A DNA stretch of 8,250 nucleotides from an uncultured Bacillota bacterium. Its GTDB lineage: Bacteria; Bacillota; Clostridia; Peptostreptococcales; Anaerovoracaceae. Position 1 is the first letter of the stretch; every line of letters starts with the position of its first letter. The notes beneath the pieces are model-generated. The model was not told the DNA's origin. It was given only the letters and a program-made list of their open reading frames with translations, and made no database searches. A program made the position numbers and the translations under genes. Shown piece by piece: positions 1-5,423 of the stretch. The stretch covers positions 1 through 8,250 of the forward strand of contig CAMOZS010000064.1 of NCBI GenBank assembly GCA_946631075.1, written 5' to 3'.

Positions 1-2
1 CG

Positions 3-95
3 GACCGGATCGGCGAGATCGGCATGACCGCTATGGATATAGCCGAGGCTTTGCCCGAGGCATTTAAGGAGATTTGTACAAAAATCGAATATTAG
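3..95 (+). CDS. C-terminal end of an unidentified upstream gene (partial)
   Basis: The frame starting at base 3 is open from the window edge and stops at TAG 93-95. It encodes about 30 residues beginning DRIGEIGMTAMDIAEALPEA and ending KIEY. Third codon positions are mostly G or C before position 65, as in the downstream genes, while the other two forward frames stop earlier (25-27 and 65-67). I do not recognise the family from so short a tail. The last nine or so codons fall in the AT-rich sequence that contains the first GTAC box (72-83), so the box array begins inside this reading frame. The gene may end there naturally, or its original C-terminus may have been replaced by the array. Confidence 0.45.
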   Translation, partial: DRIGEIGMTAMDIAEALPEAFKEICTKIEY

Positions 96-164
96 GCCAT
101 AAAAGTACAAAAAAATACCAGGATTTTGTACAAAAATCGGGAAACTGAGGGGAAAAGTACAGAA
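72..164 (+). repeat. Left half of GTAC box array (four boxes)
   Basis: Four 12-base boxes share a GTACA core followed by A-rich sequence on the + strand: ATTTGTACAAAA (72-83), AAAAGTACAAAA (101-112), TTTTGTACAAAA (124-135) and AAAAGTACAGAA (153-164). The GTAC cores start at 76, 105, 128 and 157, giving spacings of 29, 23 and 29. Boxes 1 and 3 have T-rich left halves and are near-palindromes, while boxes 2 and 4 have A-rich left halves. The sequence can thus be read as two diverged 52-base units, each carrying one T-type and one A-type box. Likely a multi-site protein-binding region, but the binding protein is unknown. Confidence 0.8.
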
Positions 165-176
165 AAATCGCACGTA

Positions 177-190
177 ACATAATATTATGT
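177..190. promoter_or_regulatory. Perfect 14-bp palindrome in the centre of the GTAC array
   Basis: ACATAATATTATGT is a perfect 14-base palindrome lying in the gap between the two box sets. Its size and symmetry are those of a dimer-binding operator, but it is so AT-rich that chance in an AT-rich stretch cannot be excluded. Function unknown. Confidence 0.4.
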
Positions 191-195
191 AAATC

Positions 196-229
196 TATAT
201 GGGCCATATCCACCCTATTTCCCCATATA
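196..229. promoter_or_regulatory. Inverted repeats in the central gap of the GTAC array
   Basis: TATATGGG at 196-203 is matched by CCCATATA at 222-229, an 8-base inverted repeat. The left arm also belongs to a short palindrome, ATATGGGCCATAT at 197-209, symmetric around base 203. Two symmetric elements can therefore form with the same left arm. This may be an operator or promoter-proximal control site. No convincing -35/-10 pair is visible around it. Confidence 0.35.
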
Positions 230-250
230 CGGGCGATAATGGGTACACTG

Positions 251-343
251 TTTTGTACATAACCTGCCTGAATCCGAAAAAATGTACAAAAAACCCGAAA
301 TTTTTTGTACAAAGGTGGGCCAAATCCTTAATTTTGTACAAAA
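251..343 (+). repeat. Right half of GTAC box array (four boxes)
   Basis: Four more boxes repeat the geometry of the left half: TTTTGTACATAA (251-262), AAATGTACAAAA (280-291), TTTTGTACAAAG (303-314) and TTTTGTACAAAA (332-343). The GTAC cores start at 255, 284, 307 and 336, again spaced 29, 23 and 29. All eight boxes carry GTACA on the + strand, so the sites are direct repeats even though the spacing pattern is mirror-symmetric. A further GTAC at 243-246 lacks the A/T flanks and is not counted. An AATCC motif recurs 52 bases apart (271-275 and 323-327), supporting a 52-base repeat unit. Boxes 6 and 7 form an 11-base perfect inverted repeat, TGTACAAAAAA (283-293) with TTTTTTGTACA (301-311). Confidence 0.8.
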
Positions 344-373
344 GCCTGCTTCCGTGGCCCGGAATCAGCAAAT

Positions 374-474
374 ATGAGCCGGCCGTCAGGCCGGCGGACC
401 AAGCAGGATACATGAGCCGGCCGTCAGGCCGGCGAGCCAAGCGTCGAATTCACGCCGTCCTGACGGCCGGCATG
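374..474. repeat. GC-rich tandem and inverted GGCCGGC repeats upstream of the transketolase genes
   Basis: A 31-base unit at 374-404 recurs at 412-442 (period 38) with only two differences, and the first 23 bases are identical. Each copy contains a small hairpin, GCCGGCC-gtca-GGCCGGC, at 378-395 and 416-433. A third copy lies in inverted orientation at 453-474 with one stem mismatch, so copy 2 and copy 3 could pair into a longer stem-loop spanning about 412-474. No T-run follows, so it is not a standard intrinsic terminator. It resembles REP/MITE-like intergenic palindromes or a structured 5' leader. The rest of 344-506 holds only the ribosome binding site (AAAGGAG, 496-502). Confidence 0.75.
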
Positions 475-506
475 CACATAAAACCATATAAAGCGAAAGG
501 AGCAGC

Positions 507-1364
507 ATGAACATCAAAGAACTTGAGATCAAAGCAACGGAGGTCAGATGCGGTATCATCAAAGCGCTGCATGCGGCTGGATCCGGCCATCCGGGCGGAT
601 CGCTGTCATCGGCGGATATTGTGACCGCTCTGTATTTTGACGAGATGAATGTAGACCCGGAAGAACCCAAGATGGCAGGAAGAGACAAACTGATCTTTTC
701 CAAAGGGCATGCTGGTCCGTGTCAATACGCGGCGCTGGCAGTCAGAGGCTATTACCCCGAAGAAGAACTGCTGACGCTGAGAAAGATCGGCTCCAAATTC
801 CAGGGCCACCCCAACATGCACTACGTTCCCGGAATCGAAATGTCCACAGGATCTTTGGGACAGGGCTTCGGCGCAGCCGGCGGAATGGCCCTGGCCAACA
901 AGCTGGACAATGATCCGGGCAGAGTTTACGTCCTGCTGGGCGACGGCGAGCTGCAGGAAGGCATCGTCTGGGAAGCTGCCATGTCCGCAAGCCACTACAA
1001 GCTGGACAACCTGGTCGGCATCGTCGACCACAACGGGCTGCAGATCGACGGACGCAATGACGACGTCATGACCGTCATGCCCATCGCAGAGAAGTTCGAG
1101 GCATTTGGCTGGAACGTGATCCGGATCGACGGACACGACATGGAGCAGATTCTGGACGCTTTCAAAAAGGCAAGAGAAGTCAAGGGCAAGCCGACCATGA
1201 TCGTCGCCGAGACCGTCAAGGGCAAGGGCGTTTCCTTCATGGAAGACCAGGCAGGATGGCACGGCAAAGCTCCTAACGATGAGCAGGCCGCCCAGGCTTT
1301 GGAAGAGCTGGGAGCCCTTCTGGAAAAACAGAAAGCCGCAGCCGGATCACAGGATGAGCAGTAA
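507..1364 (+). CDS. Transketolase, N-terminal (thiamine diphosphate-binding) subunit
   Basis: This 285-residue protein corresponds to the first half of a full-length transketolase, the thiamine diphosphate-binding PP domain. With the next gene product it should transfer two-carbon ketol units between sugar phosphates in the cytoplasmic non-oxidative pentose phosphate pathway. Recognisable elements are SGHPGGSLSSADI near residues 26-38 (His28), FSKGHAG (His68), and the cofactor/Mg motif from GDGELQEG (Gly145-Asp146-Gly147) to the Asn of DHNG (Asn176). The length suits a split transketolase subunit, a form common in archaea and clostridia, so the gene is not a truncation. The start at 507 has AAAGGAG four bases upstream. 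The stop (1362-1364) lies 13 bases before the partner gene, implying co-translation. No clear promoter is visible just upstream; the GTAC array is the main candidate control region. Confidence 0.95.
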   Translation: MNIKELEIKATEVRCGIIKALHAAGSGHPGGSLSSADIVTALYFDEMNVDPEEPKMAGRDKLIFSKGHAGPCQYAALAVRGYYPEEELLTLRKIGSKFQGHPNMHYVPGIEMSTGSLGQGFGAAGGMALANKLDNDPGRVYVLLGDGELQEGIVWEAAMSASHYKLDNLVGIVDHNGLQIDGRNDDVMTVMPIAEKFEAFGWNVIRIDGHDMEQILDAFKKAREVKGKPTMIVAETVKGKGVSFMEDQAGWHGKAPNDEQAAQALEELGALLEKQKAAAGSQDEQ

Positions 1365-1377
1365 GGAGGGATGAAGT

Positions 1378-2307
1378 ATGGCAGATAAGATCGCAACAAG
1401 ACAGGCATACGGAGAGATCCTCCAGGTGCGCGGAGAAGAATATGAAAATCTGGTCGTCTTGGACGCGGACCTGAGCGGTTCCACCAAGACCGGCGAATTC
1501 AAGAAAGTGTTCCCGGAGAGGTTTTTCAACTTCGGCATCGCGGAGCAGAACATGTACGCTCAGGCGGCGGGACTGGCCCTGTCCGGCAAGATCGTCTGCG
1601 CGAGCACATTCGCCATGTTCGCCAGCGGCCGGGCTTTTGAGATCATCCGCAATTCCATCGGCTACACCGGCGCCAACGTGAAGATCTGCGCGACCCACGC
1701 CGGGATCACCGTCGGCGAGGACGGAGCCAGCCACCAGACGTTCGAGGACATCGCCCTGATGCGGACCATTCCGGGCATGACCGTCATCAACCCCTCCGAC
1801 GCGGTAGCCGCCAAAAAGCTGATCCGCCAGGCGGTGGAGATGGAAGGACCATGCTACGTCCGTCTGGGCCGGGCCGCCGTTCCCGTATACTATAAGGAAG
1901 AAGACGAGATCAAGCTGGGCAAGGGCAATCTGGTCAGAGACGGCAAGGACATCACCATCATCGCCACCGGCATCATGGTCAGCGACGCGGCTGAGGCTGC
2001 GCAAAAGCTGGCGGAAGAGGGGATCGACGCCAGGGTGATCGATATCCACACCATCAAACCCATCGATGAGGAGATCATCATCAAAGCGGCTCAGGAGACG
2101 GGAGCGATCGTCACTGCTGAGGAGCATGGGATCATCGGAGGACTTGGAGACGCAGTCGCCCAGGTCGTCGTGAAGAACTGCCCGGTGAAGATGGCTATGG
2201 TCGGACAGAAGGACTGCTTCGGCGAATCCGGCAAGCCGGACCAGCTCAAGGCCAAGTACGGCATGACCGCCGACGACATCGCGGCCGCAGTCAGGTCCCT
2301 GCTGTAG
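1378..2307 (+). CDS. Transketolase, C-terminal (pyrimidine-binding) subunit
   Basis: This 309-residue protein is the second half of a split transketolase. It has a pyrimidine-binding domain at about residues 1-165 and a C-terminal transketolase domain at about 185-305. The sequence NFGIAEQNM holds Glu56, which should match the conserved glutamate that activates the cofactor's aminopyrimidine ring. Further family marks are the STFAMFASGRAFE stretch, the ICATHAGITVGEDGASHQ loop, and TAEEHGIIGGLGDAV (Glu248-Glu249-His250) in the C-terminal domain. The active site should form at the interface with the preceding gene product. The start at 1378 follows AAGGAGGG (1363-1370) by seven bases, and that ribosome binding site overlaps the previous stop codon. 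An ATG at 1371 in another frame stops after five codons and was discounted. Confidence 0.95.
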   Translation: MADKIATRQAYGEILQVRGEEYENLVVLDADLSGSTKTGEFKKVFPERFFNFGIAEQNMYAQAAGLALSGKIVCASTFAMFASGRAFEIIRNSIGYTGANVKICATHAGITVGEDGASHQTFEDIALMRTIPGMTVINPSDAVAAKKLIRQAVEMEGPCYVRLGRAAVPVYYKEEDEIKLGKGNLVRDGKDITIIATGIMVSDAAEAAQKLAEEGIDARVIDIHTIKPIDEEIIIKAAQETGAIVTAEEHGIIGGLGDAVAQVVVKNCPVKMAMVGQKDCFGESGKPDQLKAKYGMTADDIAAAVRSLL

Positions 2308-2311
2308 CGTG

Positions 2312-2369
2312 AGCGGCAGCCATGCCGCTGCCGGCCGAAGGGCCGCGCTCGGACCGGGCCGGCCGGTCC
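2312..2369 (+). other. Cluster of GC-rich hairpins after the transketolase genes
   Basis: Three adjacent stem-loops follow the stop at 2307: AGCGGCA-gcca-TGCCGCT (2312-2329), CGGCC-gaag-GGCCG (2332-2345) and GGACCGG-gccgg-CCGGTCC (2351-2369). None is followed by a T-run, so they are weak as intrinsic terminators. They could stabilise the 3' end of the transketolase mRNA or act with a factor. The last one contains GGCCGGCC, like the repeats upstream of the transketolase genes. Confidence 0.45.
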
Positions 2370-2406
2370 ATCACAGGATCATCACAATTGGCAAAAAATG
2401 TTAGCC

Positions 2407-2455
2407 ACATATAGGTATATTTTGACATAAAGTCTTGGATTTCCTAACTATATGT
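2407..2455. promoter_or_regulatory. Inverted repeat flanking the -35 area of ftsE
   Basis: ACATATAG at 2407-2414 is perfectly matched by CTATATGT at 2448-2455, with centres 41 bases apart, close to four helical turns. The pair brackets TTGACA (2422-2427) and TTGGAT (2435-2440). It could be a pair of operator half-sites for a looping or bridging regulator. The arms are short and AT-rich, so chance is possible. Confidence 0.3.
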
Positions 2456-2463
2456 AGTATAGT
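2435..2463 (+). promoter_or_regulatory. Probable vegetative promoter of the ftsE gene train
   Basis: TATAGT (2458-2463) matches the -10 consensus TATAAT at five of six positions. TTGGAT (2435-2440) lies 17 bases upstream as a weak -35 element with three of six matches. A perfect TTGACA occurs at 2422-2427, but its best -10 partner (TATATG, 2449-2454) would need a 21-base spacer. The surrounding sequence is AT-rich, unlike the genes. Transcription would start near 2470, about 55 bases before ftsE. Confidence 0.6.
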
Positions 2464-2503
2464 AAATGTGTATCGGTATCTTCAGATGCGGTACACATTT
2501 TTT
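2464..2503 (+). terminator. Hairpin plus T-run overlapping the ftsE start region
   Basis: AAATGTGTATCG (2464-2475) can pair with CGGTACACATTT (2489-2500) in a 12-base stem with one G-T wobble and a 13-base loop. A run of six T (2498-2503) ends the stem. This is the shape of an intrinsic terminator, though the stem is AU-rich and so weaker than most. The 5' arm begins just after the -10 box. RNA started near 2470 would lack part of that arm, while RNA reading through from the transketolase genes would contain all of it. It could therefore stop upstream readthrough and spare the local promoter. A protein operator is the alternative reading. Confidence 0.5.
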
Positions 2504-2507
2504 CTTG

Positions 2508-2513
2508 AAAGGA
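2508..2513 (+). promoter_or_regulatory. Ribosome binding site that fixes the ftsE start
   Basis: AAAGGA lies 12 bases before ATG 2526, slightly far but the only Shine-Dalgarno-like sequence near. It lies inside the reading frame that would start at ATG 2466, which argues against that earlier start. Confidence 0.6.
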
Positions 2514-2525
2514 CGTATCCGCTCG

Positions 2526-3428
2526 ATGATCGAGTTTAACAATGTAACTAAATATTATAAGTCAAATGTCGGCCTGGACAACGTGACCGTCAAGATCAAC
2601 AGAGGCGATTTCGTCTTTTTGGTCGGACCAAGCGGGGCCGGCAAATCCACTTTCATCAAACTGATCCTTAAGGAACTGGAGGCGGACAAGGGGACCATCA
2701 AGGTCAGAGGCGAGGACGTGACCAAGATGGCCGCAAGGCAGGTCCCGGGCCTGCGAAGGAACATCGGCATCGTATTTCAGAACTTCCGGCTTTTGCCCAA
2801 GAAGACCGTTTATGAGAACGTAGCCTTTGCCATGGAGATCGTCCATGCTCCAAGGAAGAAGATCAAAAAACAGGTGCCCCAGGTTTTGAGCATGATGGGC
2901 ATATCCGAGAGCGCCAAAAAATATCCGGACGAGCTGAGCGCCGGCGAGCAGCAGCGTGTCGCCATCGCCCGGGCCATCGTCAACAAGCCCAAGATCCTGA
3001 TCGCCGATGAGCCTACCGGCAATCTGGACCCGGATACCGCCTGGGAGATCATGCAGCTTCTGAACATGATCAATCAGAGGGGGACGACCATACTGATGGT
3101 CACCCATGCCAAGGACATCGTCGATAAGATGGAGAAGCGGGTCATCGCCATCGAGAACGGCCGGATCGTCAGGGACGAATTCGGCATGTACGGATACAGG
3201 CAGGCCCTGCTGGGGGACGACTCAGCCTTTGATGAATCGGCCGTGAAGGAGCCCTGGACCAGGGACACCCTGAGCGCGACCAGAAGGACCCTGCGCAGAT
3301 ACAGATCCGGCGGACAGTCCGGAAGACAGTCCGGCAGCAGCCAGTTCAGCGGACGACCGGCCTCGGAGCAGCGGGAAAGCCAGCGGGACGACCGGACCAG
3401 ATTCAGCAGAGGAGGGCAGGATAGATGA
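2526..3428 (+). CDS. ftsE: Cell division ABC transporter ATPase FtsE, with a long Arg-rich tail
   Basis: This is the cytoplasmic ATPase that pairs with FtsX to control peptidoglycan hydrolysis during division or elongation. Starting at MIEFNNVTKYY, the protein has 300 residues. Motifs are Walker A GPSGAGKST (34-42), Q-loop Gln85 in VFQNFRLLP, ABC signature LSAGEQQRV (137-145), Walker B ILIADEPT (157-164) and His194 of the H-loop. The ABC domain ends near residue 225, where most FtsE proteins end. About 70 extra residues follow, rich in Arg, Ser, Gly and Gln and probably disordered. An upstream ATG at 2466 would add 20 residues, but it lies in the hairpin at 2464-2500 and precedes the likely transcription start, so 2526 is preferred. 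The stop overlaps ftsX as ATGA. Family assignment is firm; the tail's role is unknown. Confidence 0.95.
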   Translation: MIEFNNVTKYYKSNVGLDNVTVKINRGDFVFLVGPSGAGKSTFIKLILKELEADKGTIKVRGEDVTKMAARQVPGLRRNIGIVFQNFRLLPKKTVYENVAFAMEIVHAPRKKIKKQVPQVLSMMGISESAKKYPDELSAGEQQRVAIARAIVNKPKILIADEPTGNLDPDTAWEIMQLLNMINQRGTTILMVTHAKDIVDKMEKRVIAIENGRIVRDEFGMYGYRQALLGDDSAFDESAVKEPWTRDTLSATRRTLRRYRSGGQSGRQSGSSQFSGRPASEQRESQRDDRTRFSRGGQDR

Positions 3429-4315
3429 GGACTTTCTTCTATACTATCAAGCAGGCCTTTCTCCAGTTCGGCCGGAACTTCAATATGGGCCTTGCGTCCA
3501 TCTTCGCCATCACGGCCATGCTGCTGATTTTGAGCGTCTTCTTTATTGCGGCCCTCAACGTCAACATGGCGGCGGAGGCCATCAAGGGAGATTACGATTC
3601 CATTGAAATTTATCTGAAGGACGACGTCAAGAAAAAGCAGGCCGGGACCATGATCGAGACCCTCAAGGGAACGGACGGGGTCGCCGACGCCTGGTATAAA
3701 TCCAAGAAAGAGGCCATGAAGGAATTCAAGGTCCGCTGGGGAGACAACGGCTACCTTCTGGACAACCTGGATAAGAACCCACTGCCCAATTCCATCGTCG
3801 TGCAGATCGCCGACCTTGAGAAAGCGGACGGCATCGCCAAGACCGCCGCGGGACTTGAGGGCGTGGAGGATGTCAAATATTATAAGGACACAGTGGACAA
3901 GCTGCTGAAGATCACCCAGTTCATCCAGTGGGCCGCCATTATTCTCATGATCTTCCTGATCATCGTATCCATCGTGGTCGTGTCCAACACCATCAAACTG
4001 ACGGTGTTCAACCGGGCCGATGAGATCAGCATCATGAAATACGTGGGAGCGACCAACTGGTTCATCCGGGGGCCTTTCCTGGTTGAGGGGATCATCATCG
4101 GGATCATTTCCGCGGCCATTTCCGTGGGACTGACAGCGGCCATCTATCATAAACTGATCGAGCTGATCGGGGACCAGGTATTCTCCATCCTGAACATCCC
4201 CATGTTCCCGGAGGACTTCCTGATCCATAACCTGGCCTGGATCTTCCTGGCTTTGGGCATCAGCATCGGAGCATGCGGGAGCATCATTTCCATGCGGAAG
4301 TTCCTGAACGCGTAG
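3425..4315 (+). CDS. ftsX: Cell division protein FtsX, membrane subunit of FtsEX
   Basis: FtsX anchors FtsE at the membrane and passes conformational change to an extracellular hydrolase or activator. The 296-residue protein has the expected plan: a short cytoplasmic N-terminus, a first membrane segment (about 22-45), an extracellular domain (about 46-165), and three further membrane segments at about 167-190, 217-241 and 267-290. NPLPNS at 118-123 is the typical motif of the extracellular domain. The stretch from NTIKLTVFNRADEI to MKYVGATNWFIRGPFLVEG (188-222) is the classic FtsX/MacB permease signature next to the ATPase-coupling region. The ATG at 3425 overlaps the ftsE stop, with GGAGGG (3411-3416) eight bases upstream. 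The length is normal for Gram-positive FtsX. Co-translation with ftsE is strongly implied. Confidence 0.96.
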   Translation: MRTFFYTIKQAFLQFGRNFNMGLASIFAITAMLLILSVFFIAALNVNMAAEAIKGDYDSIEIYLKDDVKKKQAGTMIETLKGTDGVADAWYKSKKEAMKEFKVRWGDNGYLLDNLDKNPLPNSIVVQIADLEKADGIAKTAAGLEGVEDVKYYKDTVDKLLKITQFIQWAAIILMIFLIIVSIVVVSNTIKLTVFNRADEISIMKYVGATNWFIRGPFLVEGIIIGIISAAISVGLTAAIYHKLIELIGDQVFSILNIPMFPEDFLIHNLAWIFLALGISIGACGSIISMRKFLNA

Positions 4316-4322
4316 AGGAGGG
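4316..4322 (+). promoter_or_regulatory. Ribosome binding site of the M23 gene, leaving two possible starts
   Basis: AGGAGGG directly follows the ftsX stop. It lies three bases before ATG 4326, which is very close, and twelve bases before the in-frame ATG 4335. The later start would give a standard signal peptide beginning MKKYISIA. Both starts are possible and differ by three residues. Confidence 0.6.
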
Positions 4323-4325
4323 CAG

Positions 4326-5423
4326 ATGGGGAAAATGAAGAAATACATTTCCATAGCGATCGCCCTCATGATGGCCTTCAGCCTTTGCATAAACACAGCG
4401 GTGGTCAGCGCCGATGAGCTGAAGGATCTGGACAAGCAGATCAAGGAGAAAAAGGCTGCCCTGAAGGAAGGCAAGAAAAAAGAGAAAGAGATGATGGACG
4501 ACATCGTCGATCTGGAGTCCACCATCGATCAGCTGGACGGGGAGATCGAGAACGCCGAGGCGGATCTGGAGGTCCTGACCGACGAACTGGAGAAGGCCCG
4601 GAAGAAGGTCAAAAAGCAGAACCGGGACCTGTCCAAGCGGCTCCGCAACATGTACAAAAACGGGTCCGTCGGATTTCTGGACGTCCTTTTGAGCTCGGGC
4701 AGTTTTACCGATTTCCTGACCAATCTGGACATGGTCCAGCGGATCCTCAAAAATGACGAGGACGTGCTGGAGGACCTGAAGGAATCCCACGAGCTGATCA
4801 AAAAGAAGAAAAAAGAAGTAGAAGAGCTGCAGGCTGAGCTTGAGGAAGCCCAGGCCACAGCGGTCGCTGAGAGGGCCAACATCGCCCAGCAGAAGAAGGA
4901 GCTGGCGGCAGCCAACAAGAGAGAAGCCGACGACATCGGCGACCTTGAGGCGGAGCGGGAAGCTCTGGAAGCCAAGCTGGCGGCGGAGAGCGCCAACGGG
5001 GATATCAGTAACAGCGGCAATTCCAAATACAAAGGCGGCCAGTTCCTCTGGCCGCTCCCGGCAAGCCACACCGTCACGTCCGAATACGGATGGCGGAACT
5101 GTCCTTTCCACGGACGTGAGTTCCACGCGGCCATCGACATCGGCGGAGCATCCACCGGATCTCCTATCGTGGCGTCCGCCTCCGGCAAGGTCATCCACGC
5201 CGGATGGTACGGAGGCTTCGGCAATTCGGTCATCATCGACCACGGCGGCGGACTGACCACCCAGTACAACCACTGCTCATCGGTCAACGTTTCGGCCGGG
5301 CAGAAGGTCAAGCGGGGACAGACCATCGCTTTCCTGGGCTCCACCGGATATTCCACCGGGCCCCACCTGGACTACCGGGTCTACAAGGACGGAAACGTGG
5401 TCAGCCCATGGGAGTATCTGTAG
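4326..5423 (+). CDS. Secreted coiled-coil protein with C-terminal M23 (LytM-type) domain, probable FtsEX partner
   Basis: The 365-residue protein starts with a signal peptide, with likely cleavage after VVSA (residue 29). A long charged coiled coil follows (about 30-220), interrupted by the segment RLRNMYKNGSVGFLDVLL common in EnvC-like and CwlO-like proteins. After a Ser/Gly/Asn linker comes an M23 domain (about 240-365). This is the build of FtsX-controlled hydrolases or amidase activators, and the gene lies 10 bases after ftsX. The zinc site looks altered. His267 and Asp271 (HAAID) and His316 (YNHC) are present, but the usual HxH motif reads His347-Leu-Asp349. The missing second His is normally a zinc ligand, so the protein may be a non-enzymatic activator like EnvC, or Asp may serve as ligand. 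Not a lipoprotein: Cys21 lacks a good lipobox. Start is 4326 or 4335. Confidence 0.9.
   Translation: MGKMKKYISIAIALMMAFSLCINTAVVSADELKDLDKQIKEKKAALKEGKKKEKEMMDDIVDLESTIDQLDGEIENAEADLEVLTDELEKARKKVKKQNRDLSKRLRNMYKNGSVGFLDVLLSSGSFTDFLTNLDMVQRILKNDEDVLEDLKESHELIKKKKKEVEELQAELEEAQATAVAERANIAQQKKELAAANKREADDIGDLEAEREALEAKLAAESANGDISNSGNSKYKGGQFLWPLPASHTVTSEYGWRNCPFHGREFHAAIDIGGASTGSPIVASASGKVIHAGWYGGFGNSVIIDHGGGLTTQYNHCSSVNVSAGQKVKRGQTIAFLGSTGYSTGPHLDYRVYKDGNVVSPWEYL

Noticed and set aside
72..343. CRISPR array
   Set aside because: The repeated core is only about 8-12 bases, repeats differ, spacers alternate at 17 and 11 bases, and no cas genes are present.
64..440. Reverse-strand open frames of about 80 codons through the GTAC array
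   Set aside because: They are rich in Phe, Tyr and Lys because of the repeated boxes, lack ribosome binding sites, and contain no recognisable protein pattern.
460..492. A promoter for the transketolase genes using TATAAA (487-492) as the -10 box
   Set aside because: The best -35 candidate (CTGACG, 460-465) would need a 21-base spacer, and transcription would start at or beyond the ribosome binding site.
199..510. A 103-codon open frame across the right box array and GC repeats, whose stop overlaps the transketolase start as ATGA
   Set aside because: It has no ribosome binding site, its amino acids simply reflect the repeated boxes (CTKN, LYKS) and GC repeats, and no domain is recognisable.
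1273..2127. A 284-codon reverse-strand open frame opposite the transketolase C-terminal subunit
   Set aside because: It is a shadow of a firmly identified gene and has no domain of its own.
4386..4391. Lipoprotein signal at Cys21 of the M23 protein
   Set aside because: The residue before Cys is Leu, not the small residue of a lipobox, and a better signal peptidase I site (VVSA) follows.
3074..4525. A 483-codon reverse-strand open frame opposite ftsE, ftsX and the M23 gene
   Set aside because: It spans three well-identified genes and arises from their GC-rich third codon positions. No motif or ribosome binding site supports it.
4650..4661. A ninth GTACAAAA-like box inside the M23 gene
   Set aside because: It is a single copy within a conserved coding stretch (MYKNG), outside any phased set, and explained by the protein sequence.
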